47,658 bases of DNA from Anaerolineae bacterium (GTDB lineage: Bacteria; Chloroflexota; Anaerolineae; Aggregatilineales; J027): assembly GCA_021463865.1 (NCBI GenBank), contig JAJTXY010000032.1:1-47658 (forward strand). Direction: 5' to 3'. This document shows positions 25,505 through 32,536 of this stretch, in pieces. The notes beneath the pieces are model-generated. The model was given only the letters and a program-made list of their open reading frames with translations, was not told the origin of the DNA and made no database searches. The position numbers and the translations under genes were made by a program. Within the stretch, counting starts at the first letter, position 1. Every line of letters starts with the position of its first letter.

Positions 25505-25945
25505 TCATAAATTTTCAGGCGGCTTTGAGTCGCGTTTTGCCAGACGTTCCGCCAAGACCGACCACATATCTTTGCTGCTGGAACCACGTTTGGCTTTGAG
25601 GTGCACCTTATATAAGAGATTAGGGGCCTCACCCATCATCAGTAGCCAATTATTTCCAGTCAGTTCCGCCAATGTGGTTTCCAAATGCGATGGATTGTTG
25701 AGACGCCTACGCAACTCTTCGATGGAGATGCCTGCCGTTGCCGCTTCGTGGTCACGCATCATCATCAGCATGACCTCTTTTTGGTGGGCAGGCAAATCCA
25801 CAATATCCAACGGGGTTAATCCGGTGGGGTCTTGGGTCAATTTATCGGTCACTTTGCGGAACACATCCTGCTGCGGGGTTTGATCTGATGGCTTGGACTT
25901 AAGGTGTTCCATCAAGCGATCATACCAATTCGACGATGATGACAT
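25505..25945 (-). CDS. Winged-helix protein (paralogue of the N-terminal module at 29221-31026)
   Basis: The 146-aa protein carries a domain (about 40-125) that resembles residues about 48-135 of the wHTH-cNMP protein at 29221-31026. LTPLDIVDLPAHQKEVM matches LNPLDLLALPQSQRDLV there, followed by the helix-turn-helix, ISIEELRRRL versus TLSQIQSAL, and a wing (LLYKVHLKAKRG). The N-terminal 35 residues are charged and probably flexible. It may bind DNA or another protein in the same circuit. The tract ends near a short zinc-ribbon gene. Family name unknown. Confidence 0.65.
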   Translation of the reverse strand: MSSSSNWYDRLMEHLKSKPSDQTPQQDVFRKVTDKLTQDPTGLTPLDIVDLPAHQKEVMLMMMRDHEAATAGISIEELRRRLNNPSHLETTLAELTGNNWLLMMGEAPNLLYKVHLKAKRGSSSKDMWSVLAERLAKRDSKPPENL

Positions 25946-25973
25946 AGTGGTTTATTTATCGCCCCCTGCCCTA

Positions 25974-26192
25974 TTAATACATTTCTGGCATTTCAATCGG
26001 TTCGGGTTGTGGTCGGCAGATGCCACACCAAATGGCATCGGCGACGACAATCGCTTTGGGTGTATTGGCTGCCCCAACATACACCGCCATGAAATAGGGA
26101 TATTTGGAGGCGTGATCTTTGCAGACGAATCGTCCACAAAATCGGCACGAAGCCTCGGCTGGCTTGCCACACACCCAACATACACCTGCCAT
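25974..26192 (-). CDS. Small zinc-ribbon protein
   Basis: The 72-aa product has paired cysteines Cys5-x2-Cys8 (CWVC), Cys16-x2-Cys19 (CRFC), Cys24 with His27 (CKDH), and Cys56-x2-Cys59 (CGIC), so it probably binds two zinc ions in a B-box-like fold. The ATG at 26192 has AAGGA nine bases upstream; an ATG three codons earlier sits on the RBS itself. It lies 28 bp before the winged-helix gene and may be co-transcribed with it. Likely a protein- or nucleic-acid-binding adaptor (inference). Confidence 0.65.
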   Translation of the reverse strand: MAGVCWVCGKPAEASCRFCGRFVCKDHASKYPYFMAVYVGAANTPKAIVVADAIWCGICRPQPEPIEMPEMY

Positions 26193-26276
26193 ACCACACA
26201 TTCCTTCCTAAAGTTTTGGATTTATTTAGTCGTCCGCCATGCCCGTTTAGGGTCGCCAGAATTGACCTAGCTGCCC

Positions 26277-27659
26277 CTATTCTGGCATCTCCGGCACTTC
26301 TTCATCATACAGCCACATTTGGAAAAAGCCGGTTAAGTCTTCCCCGCTGATTTCCTCCGCCACCGCAATAAAATCCTCCGTGCTGGCATTGGCATATTGA
26401 AAACGCGCGTAATAGGTGCGCAGAATTTCAAAAAAGGCCTCATCCCCCACCTTTAAACGAAGGGCATGGAGCGTCCAGCCGCCCCGCAAATAAACCGCCC
26501 CATTAAACAGATCGCTTGAATCGGGAAGACCGGGTGGGCCAAGTTCCTCCTCGACCATGTAGTCATAGAGTTCGTCCATATAGTCGGTGAGGCCTGTCTC
26601 GCCATCAAGATATTCAGCCCACAGCGCCTCGGCATAGGTTGCAAAGCCTTCATTCAGCCATATGTCGTCCCATGTCGCCGGGGATACACTGTCGCCAAAC
26701 CATTGATGCGACAGTTCATGCACAATGGTGTATTCGTCAACCGCGTCTGTTCCAAATATCGAGAGGGTCTGATTTTCCAGCGCCCCGCCAAACGGAATGG
26801 TAACGACCACCGCGCCATAAACATCAAAGGGATAGGGGCCAAAGAGGTCAGAAAAAAACGCAATCATCTCCCCGGTGGGGCTGAAGGCATCAGTTAATTC
26901 CTCAGCTTGATCGGTGGGGAAATAATTACGGATGAGCAAACCATCCGGCCCGGTTTCGTCTACCCGTACAAAATCGCCAACCGAAATACTCGCCAAATAA
27001 CTTGCCATCGGGTCGTTCATTTCCGAAACGAAGGTGCGTGTGTCGCCATTATCTATTTCATCAACCGGCAAGCCTGTCGCCGCAACGACATACAGTTCCG
27101 GGACGGTAATCTCAAAAGTGTAGGTCGCCTTGTCGCTGGGGTGGTTGTTGTTAGGAAACCACGACATCGCCCCACCCGGTTCGCTCATGACAAAGATTGT
27201 GCCGCCAAAGCGTAGCCAGCCGATGGGAAACCCATCTACGGATGGATCAGGATAGGGGGTAGGAATACCACTATAGGTCACGACGGTTACAAAAGTCGCC
27301 CCTTCCTCAATGGGCGTAGCGGGGATAACGATTAATTCAAAGTCATCGCGGCTGTAATCGGCGGAAACATCATTCACTGAAATATCGGAAATTTTCAGCC
27401 CAGCAAAATCGAGATTAAAGCCGGTCAGGGTTTGGGTGGCCTCGGCTTCAATAGTGGTCGTGCCGCTGATGGTATTTGTGTTCACATCAACGCTCAGGTC
27501 AATCATATAGTGCAGCGTATCATAGCCGCCGTTGCCCAATCTGTCATAGAAGGGATCACCGAGGCCGGGAGCGCCCTGCCCGCCATCTTGGGCAGTTGCA
27601 TTCGACAAGAATATTCCAGCGATAACTGCTATTCCCGCAATGACAATCAATTTACGCAT
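26277..27659 (-). CDS. Secreted M1-family aminopeptidase (short form)
   Basis: The 460-aa zinc peptidase has a signal peptide (VIAGIAVIAGIFLSNATAQ at 6-24), an N-terminal beta domain, and a thermolysin-like catalytic domain. Motifs: GALEN (292-296, substrate-binding exopeptidase motif), HELSH (314-318) and NEGFATY (336-342), giving zinc ligands His314, His318 and Glu337; Tyr390 in VYLRGGWTLH is the likely transition-state Tyr. The C-terminal helical domain of large M1 enzymes is absent. RBS: GAGGTCGGG before the ATG. It is the second of two tandem paralogues. Confidence 0.92.
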   Translation of the reverse strand: MRKLIVIAGIAVIAGIFLSNATAQDGGQGAPGLGDPFYDRLGNGGYDTLHYMIDLSVDVNTNTISGTTTIEAEATQTLTGFNLDFAGLKISDISVNDVSADYSRDDFELIVIPATPIEEGATFVTVVTYSGIPTPYPDPSVDGFPIGWLRFGGTIFVMSEPGGAMSWFPNNNHPSDKATYTFEITVPELYVVAATGLPVDEIDNGDTRTFVSEMNDPMASYLASISVGDFVRVDETGPDGLLIRNYFPTDQAEELTDAFSPTGEMIAFFSDLFGPYPFDVYGAVVVTIPFGGALENQTLSIFGTDAVDEYTIVHELSHQWFGDSVSPATWDDIWLNEGFATYAEALWAEYLDGETGLTDYMDELYDYMVEEELGPPGLPDSSDLFNGAVYLRGGWTLHALRLKVGDEAFFEILRTYYARFQYANASTEDFIAVAEEISGEDLTGFFQMWLYDEEVPEMPE

Positions 27660-27686
27660 CCCGACCTCGAATTTCTATCTAGGTGA

Positions 27687-29093
27687 TTAATTCGTAGCTG
27701 GTATCTCAGGCAATTCTGGATTATACAACCACGCTTGGAAAAACTCGGCTAGATCTTGTCCGCTGATAGTCGAAGCGACCTCCACAAAATCAGCGGTGCT
27801 GGCATTGGCATATTGAAAACGCGCGTAATAGGCCCGCAGAATTTCGAAAAAGACCTCATCCCCAAATGTCAGACGCAGCGCATGAAGCGTCCATGCCCCC
27901 CGGAAATAGATCTGCAAATCTAACAACCGGGCTACGGGCGGCTGACCTATCAAAAGGTCGGGGGGTATCGTTTGCAGCGAGCGATACACTTCATTCATAT
28001 AGGTCTCAAAGGCGGCTGAACCCTGTGTATGTTCTCTCCACAGTGCTGCGAAATAGGTCGCAAAACCCTCATTCAACCAAATGTCTTGCCAAGTCACCAT
28101 CGAGACACTATTCCCAAACCATTGATGGGCCAATTCATGGGCAACGAACTCATCTGCAACGGCGTTAATCCCAAAAATCGAAAGGGTCTGATTTTCTAAT
28201 GCACCGCCTAGCGTCCCATCATTTACGACCAGCGCCCCATAGGTTTCAAATGGGAATGGGCCAATAAGCGATTCATAAAATTCGATCATATCAGCCGTTG
28301 GTGCAAAAGCCTCGGTAAGCCGTTCGGCCTCATTGGGTGGAAAGAAGTTTCGGATGGGCAATCCATTAGCGCCAGTATCCACCACCATCACCATCTCAGA
28401 TATATTGACCGTCGCCAAGTAGCTCGCCATTGGGTCACGGGCTTCATAGATAAATGTCTGGGTATCGCCATTATCTTGCTGATCCATCAAAATCCCATTC
28501 GCCGCCACACTATACGGTTTTGCAACCGTCACCCGAAACGTGTAGGCCGCCTTATCCAACGGGTGATTATTGGACGGAAACCACGACATCGCCCCAGACG
28601 GCTCGCTGAGCACAAAGATCCCCGACTCATACATCGCCCAACCCACTGGGCGGTACAACAGGCCGGGGTCTTGTACAGGGGCTGGCACCCCGTTGTACTG
28701 AACGACCACTGTTAAGGCGCTGTCGGTTGGCAATTCCTCCGCCAGAATGACGGTTAACTCATTTCCCGTGCGCTGAAAATCTGCCACACTGTCATTGACC
28801 AAAACATCGGTTACTTCAAGGCCAGCCAAATCAAGATTAAATGCGCTGAGTGGCTGCAAAGTGATGGCCTCAATGGTTGTTGTGGCGGTAATAAAATTGG
28901 TTTCCATATCCACCGTTAGATCAATCGTGTAGTGCTGGGCATCATAGCCCCCATTGCCCAATTCAGGATAAAGGGGGTCGCCAAGTCCGCTACTGCCATA
29001 TAGTTCGTTACTTTGGGCAACGGCTGGCAGTACCCCAATGGCAAATGTGAACAGCAGTACAATAAGATTCAAGTTCCGTCTATCGCTTGTCAT
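27687..29093 (-). CDS. Secreted M1-family aminopeptidase (short form), upstream paralogue
   Basis: The 468-aa enzyme is closely related to the product of the gene 27 bp downstream. It shares a signal peptide (about 1-27), GALEN (297-301), HELAH (319-323) and NEGFATY with Glu342. Its sequence differs throughout, so the duplication is not recent. RBS: GGGAGATCAC before the ATG. Such secreted M1 enzymes trim N-terminal residues from peptides outside the cell; substrate preference may differ between the two copies. Confidence 0.92.
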   Translation of the reverse strand: MTSDRRNLNLIVLLFTFAIGVLPAVAQSNELYGSSGLGDPLYPELGNGGYDAQHYTIDLTVDMETNFITATTTIEAITLQPLSAFNLDLAGLEVTDVLVNDSVADFQRTGNELTVILAEELPTDSALTVVVQYNGVPAPVQDPGLLYRPVGWAMYESGIFVLSEPSGAMSWFPSNNHPLDKAAYTFRVTVAKPYSVAANGILMDQQDNGDTQTFIYEARDPMASYLATVNISEMVMVVDTGANGLPIRNFFPPNEAERLTEAFAPTADMIEFYESLIGPFPFETYGALVVNDGTLGGALENQTLSIFGINAVADEFVAHELAHQWFGNSVSMVTWQDIWLNEGFATYFAALWREHTQGSAAFETYMNEVYRSLQTIPPDLLIGQPPVARLLDLQIYFRGAWTLHALRLTFGDEVFFEILRAYYARFQYANASTADFVEVASTISGQDLAEFFQAWLYNPELPEIPATN

Positions 29094-29220
29094 GTGATCT
29101 CCCGTGTTATCAGTAGCAAATAACCTTGCGTATACACAGAGAAATTCACATCATAAGCCATATTCGTTTCATAGCGTTGTGCAGCCGTCGGTGATCCATC
29201 GGAAAGACCACCTGCCCTGA

Positions 29221-31026
29221 CTAAATGAGCATAAATTTATGGTTGACTTCAATCGCTAGTGCCTCTTGGTTGAGGTCGGTTTTGATGGACGCCGCAAAAT
29301 CTAAAACCTTATCTAAGTGTTTATCGAGTTCGCTCTGTGTGACATAAGTACGGACGGTGTAGATCGTTTCGCTGATGATACCACTTTCGCCTGTGCTGGT
29401 AAGCCGCTGACTCTCGTCTTTGATGGCGGGCGATTCCTTGAACAATGTCGCCAAAAAATTGAGCGTCTTTTGGACATACGGACTGGTATCAATCGGGTTA
29501 TCTTCAAGCTGCTTGGGAATATAGATCGTAATGCGGCTGGTGCGGCCCAAGCGATCTGCGAGTGCTTGCATGGCACGGCTTAACTGCGGCGGCAAATTGT
29601 CGTGGCGGTGGTCGGCTAATCCCGGCATGTTTTGCAGATACGGAATTTCCAGATCGGCCTGCCCATACAAAATCTGATCGGTATGGGGCTTTTGGGGACG
29701 ATTGACCACAATGTAAACCCGTGTACTTTCCGGCGACACGTTATTTTTCAGCCGATTGACCAACGCACTGACTTTTTTCCATGCGTCGGGGGTCGGCGCG
29801 GTCAAAATGACAATTTGATTGGCACGTTCCAGCAAATAGGTGACGTTATCGTCCATTTCACCGGATAGGCCCAAGACCACATTGGGGTATTCACTCCGCA
29901 GTTCATCCAAAATCAGGGTGGCACGCACAGCGGGCGGGATACCGGGCGTCGCCTCTAATACTTTGACCTGATAACCGCCGGGATGGGTATAGGTTTTTTC
30001 ATCGGCAGGGAAGCCAAATTGACCTGCCAGCTTGTCACTGGTGGGATATTCACTGTAGACGGCGGGTTGTCCACTGGTTTTGGCAAGGGTCATGGCAAGC
30101 ATACTGCCAATGGTGGTCACGCCAAAGCCTTCCCCGATGCTCAAAATAAGGGCTAATCGAGATTCATCGGCGGTGCTGTCGGAACGATTGGCAAGATTAA
30201 TGACCCGCTGGATGAGCATTTGATTGAGGGCCAGTGCTGCGACGTGATGTTTTCCAATCAAGTCGAACACCTCTTCGCGTTTGAGGGCCAACACCTCCAC
30301 TTCGCTAAGGGCGGTGGCGGTGACAGGCGACGACTGCACGTGCCCTTCTTGCAACGCATAAAAACCCAGAATCTCGCCCTGTTTGACATAGGACAAAATG
30401 CGCTTGTTGGCGTCATGGGGATTAAAATGGGTCATGCCAACGATGCCACTTTTGACAAATCGCACTAAGGTGTTTGGTTCACCCTGCCACAAAATGACCT
30501 CGTTGCGGCGATAGGTGCGAGATTCCACATTATTCAGCACTGCTTTGAACACGTCGGCAGGTAAATCGCGGAACAGAGGAATCGCCTTTAGGAAGGCAGC
30601 GTTATCCAAATCCACCTTTGACCAGATGGCATCGGGTAGATTTTGGGCGGCCCGGCTGATTTTGCCGCTGAATGCCACACGATAATGCAGATGCCCTTCC
30701 ACAAGAGCCTCGCGCACATACCCGGCTGCTTTTAGGGCGCGGATGGTCTGGGCAGTATCTTGTGGGGATAGGTTCAGGGCGGATTGAATCTGGGATAGGG
30801 TGGCTTGCTTTTGACGAGACAGCCAATTGACCAGATCACGCTGGCTTTGGGGCAGGGCTAGTAAATCAAGCGGATTAAGCCCTTGAGGGGCAGCGGGGAT
30901 GGATGGCCCAACGGCTCCCGCACTGCCCTTCTGTTCGGCTGGGTTTTCGTCCAGCGGCCCGGTCTTGGAACGCTGACGGGCCGACTGCAACAAGTCCTTG
31001 AGGGGATCATCATTACCGCTAGTCAT
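29221..31026 (-). CDS. Winged-helix, cyclic-nucleotide-binding and degenerate MinD-like domain protein
   Basis: The 601-aa protein has four parts. A charged N terminus (1-45) leads to a winged helix (about 48-135, LNPLDLLALPQSQRDLV). A cNMP-binding (CRP-like) domain follows (about 145-262), with FLKAIPLFRDLPADVF and a loop with ILGFYALQEG. A MinD/ParA-like domain (about 283-480) has lost the P-loop Lys: SIGEGFGVTTIGSMLAM stands where KGG-x-GKT is expected. The C-terminal tail (about 490-601) contains a helical GRTSRITIYIPKQLED segment. It lies 24 bp after a MinD-like ATPase gene in an operon. It probably senses cAMP or a related nucleotide and acts with that ATPase; the details are inference. 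A comparable smaller winged-helix protein is encoded nearby. Confidence 0.8.
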   Translation of the reverse strand: MTSGNDDPLKDLLQSARQRSKTGPLDENPAEQKGSAGAVGPSIPAAPQGLNPLDLLALPQSQRDLVNWLSRQKQATLSQIQSALNLSPQDTAQTIRALKAAGYVREALVEGHLHYRVAFSGKISRAAQNLPDAIWSKVDLDNAAFLKAIPLFRDLPADVFKAVLNNVESRTYRRNEVILWQGEPNTLVRFVKSGIVGMTHFNPHDANKRILSYVKQGEILGFYALQEGHVQSSPVTATALSEVEVLALKREEVFDLIGKHHVAALALNQMLIQRVINLANRSDSTADESRLALILSIGEGFGVTTIGSMLAMTLAKTSGQPAVYSEYPTSDKLAGQFGFPADEKTYTHPGGYQVKVLEATPGIPPAVRATLILDELRSEYPNVVLGLSGEMDDNVTYLLERANQIVILTAPTPDAWKKVSALVNRLKNNVSPESTRVYIVVNRPQKPHTDQILYGQADLEIPYLQNMPGLADHRHDNLPPQLSRAMQALADRLGRTSRITIYIPKQLEDNPIDTSPYVQKTLNFLATLFKESPAIKDESQRLTSTGESGIISETIYTVRTYVTQSELDKHLDKVLDFAASIKTDLNQEALAIEVNHKFMLI

Positions 31027-31050
31027 GCGACACTTCCCCTTCTTTTCAGT

Positions 31051-31827
31051 TTAACTGATGATGTTTTCAGTGATTTCGCGGATGACCTTTGACCACGGGT
31101 GGTCGGGATACATGGCGCTGAAAATATTGCCGCTGGCATTAAACGCCACATCTATTGAAAGCGGCAGCACACCTGCCACCTCAGCATTATATTGTTGGGA
31201 GATCGCTTCCCGCATCTGATCAACATCATAACGTTCCAACAGGGCCTTGTTGATGACCAATCGCAGCTTGGGCACTTCCAATTTGCGGGCAATGTCTACC
31301 GTGACCGCCGTCCCCTGAAAGTCTTGGTTATCGGGGCGTAGGATGATAATGAGGGCGCTGGAAATGGCGATAGACAGCAGCGTTTCTTCATTCAGGCCGG
31401 GGTGGGTATCAATAAAGAGGTAATCGAGTTGCAGATCATCAATAACGGTGTGGAAGCCTTCATTCAGCAGGCCCACGTCATAGCCTTCACGCAGCACACG
31501 GGCGATTTCGGCGGTGCGGATGCTGGACGGAATCAACCACAGCTTGGTTTTTTTCAAAAAAGCGCGTTCGGGGTCATCGCCAGCGACTTCGTGAATGGCG
31601 TAAGCGGCTTCGTCAATGGTCGCCTTGCCCCAGAGATAGTCGTTGAGGGATTTTTGGATGCGGGTTTCATCAAAACCAAACAGCACATGGATACCGGGGG
31701 ACATGATGTCGGTGTCTACGATGCCGACGCGATAGCCTTTTAGCGCGACCTGTGTGGCGACGTTCGCCGTCACATTAGATTTCCCAGTTCCCCCGCGAAA
31801 CGAATGGATTGAGATAATTTCACCCAT
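31051..31827 (-). CDS. MinD/ParA-family ATPase
   Basis: The 258-aa protein is a deviant Walker ATPase of the MinD/ParA class. Walker A is FRGGTGKSN (10-18), with Arg in place of the signature Lys; the A' Asp region is VGIVDTDIMSPG, and the conserved DTHPG stretch follows near 135-140. MinD-like proteins position cell poles, pili or plasmids through ATP-driven dimerisation. It precedes the wHTH-cNMP gene by 24 bp. An inverted repeat lies upstream of the RBS (AGGAGA). Confidence 0.9.
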   Translation of the reverse strand: MGEIISIHSFRGGTGKSNVTANVATQVALKGYRVGIVDTDIMSPGIHVLFGFDETRIQKSLNDYLWGKATIDEAAYAIHEVAGDDPERAFLKKTKLWLIPSSIRTAEIARVLREGYDVGLLNEGFHTVIDDLQLDYLFIDTHPGLNEETLLSIAISSALIIILRPDNQDFQGTAVTVDIARKLEVPKLRLVINKALLERYDVDQMREAISQQYNAEVAGVLPLSIDVAFNASGNIFSAMYPDHPWSKVIREITENIIS

Positions 31828-31870
31828 GAAAATGCTCTCCTACAGGTGGTCTTAAATAGCATGGTAGCAT

Positions 31871-31901
31871 ACCGGAAAAAATACAGGTTGTGGTTTCCGG
31901 T
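31871..31901. promoter_or_regulatory. Inverted repeat upstream of the MinD-like gene
   Basis: ACCGGAAA (31871-31878) and TTTCCGGT (31894-31901) are perfect complements 15 bases apart, in the leader region of the MinD-like operon (start at 31827). It may be an operator or a leader hairpin. Confidence 0.45.
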
Positions 31902-32080
31902 TGTTGGAAATTGGCCTGCACTGCCATTGCGGTGTTGCGAGGGGCGTCCCCACCTCATTCCATCAACGTCCAAGCATAGCCTTTGGTAGAGATTATAGCA
32001 GAGGTAGCCGAAAAGCACGCATTTTTTGATTTTGACTGTGGTATCTTGGAAGCAGATGCAATGGATATGGAGAGAATTTT

Positions 32081-32494
32081 ATGACTGAACGCACGCTGAT
32101 ACAACGTCTCGGCATTAAAGCAGGCCATAAATGCTTGATTCTCAATGCCCCCGGCGGCTATTTTGAGGCATTGGGTGATCTACCGCCGAATACCGCCCTT
32201 GCCACCGAACCCGACGGCAGGAGCTTCGATGTCGTACAGGTGTTTGTACATAATAAGGCCGAGGTAGATAGCCTTGCACCAATTGCTATTGATGGAATCA
32301 AGCACGACGGCCTCTTGTGGATGACCTACCCCAAAAAGTCGAGCAAGATCAAAACCGACATTACCCGCGACATTGGGTGGGAGGCGGTCAACGCGAAGGG
32401 GCTAGAAATAGTCGCCGCGATTTCCATTGATGATACGTGGTCAGGGCTGCGCTTCCGGCCCTCGGAAAAGGTGAAACGTACCAAAAAGGACTAG
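32081..32494 (+). CDS. DUF3052-family protein
   Basis: The 137-aa protein fits the DUF3052 family, short cytosolic proteins of unknown function found in Actinobacteria and Chloroflexota. Its IDGIKHDGLLWMTYPKKSSK segment, with IAAISIDDTW-like ending (AAISIDDTWSGLRFRPSE), is characteristic. The RBS is GGAGAGAATTTT. The gene stands alone between the MinD-like operon and the beta-helix gene, and its stop codon falls at the start of a convergent terminator. Confidence 0.85.
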   Translation: MTERTLIQRLGIKAGHKCLILNAPGGYFEALGDLPPNTALATEPDGRSFDVVQVFVHNKAEVDSLAPIAIDGIKHDGLLWMTYPKKSSKIKTDITRDIGWEAVNAKGLEIVAAISIDDTWSGLRFRPSEKVKRTKKD

Positions 32495-32522
32495 GGCTAC
32501 CCCACAAATCTGGATAGCCCTA
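32492..32522. terminator. Bidirectional hairpin terminator
   Basis: TAGGGCTA (32492-32499) pairs perfectly with TAGCCCTA (32515-32522). It begins at the DUF3052 stop codon and lies just past the 3' end of the beta-helix gene on the other strand, where TTTTT follows on the minus strand. It serves the convergent genes. Confidence 0.6.
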
Positions 32523-32536
32523 AACGAATTTGGTAT

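Noticed and set aside
31770-32018. An 82-codon minus-strand open frame upstream of the MinD-like gene
   Set aside because: It covers the leader and the start of the MinD-like gene in another frame and has no RBS.
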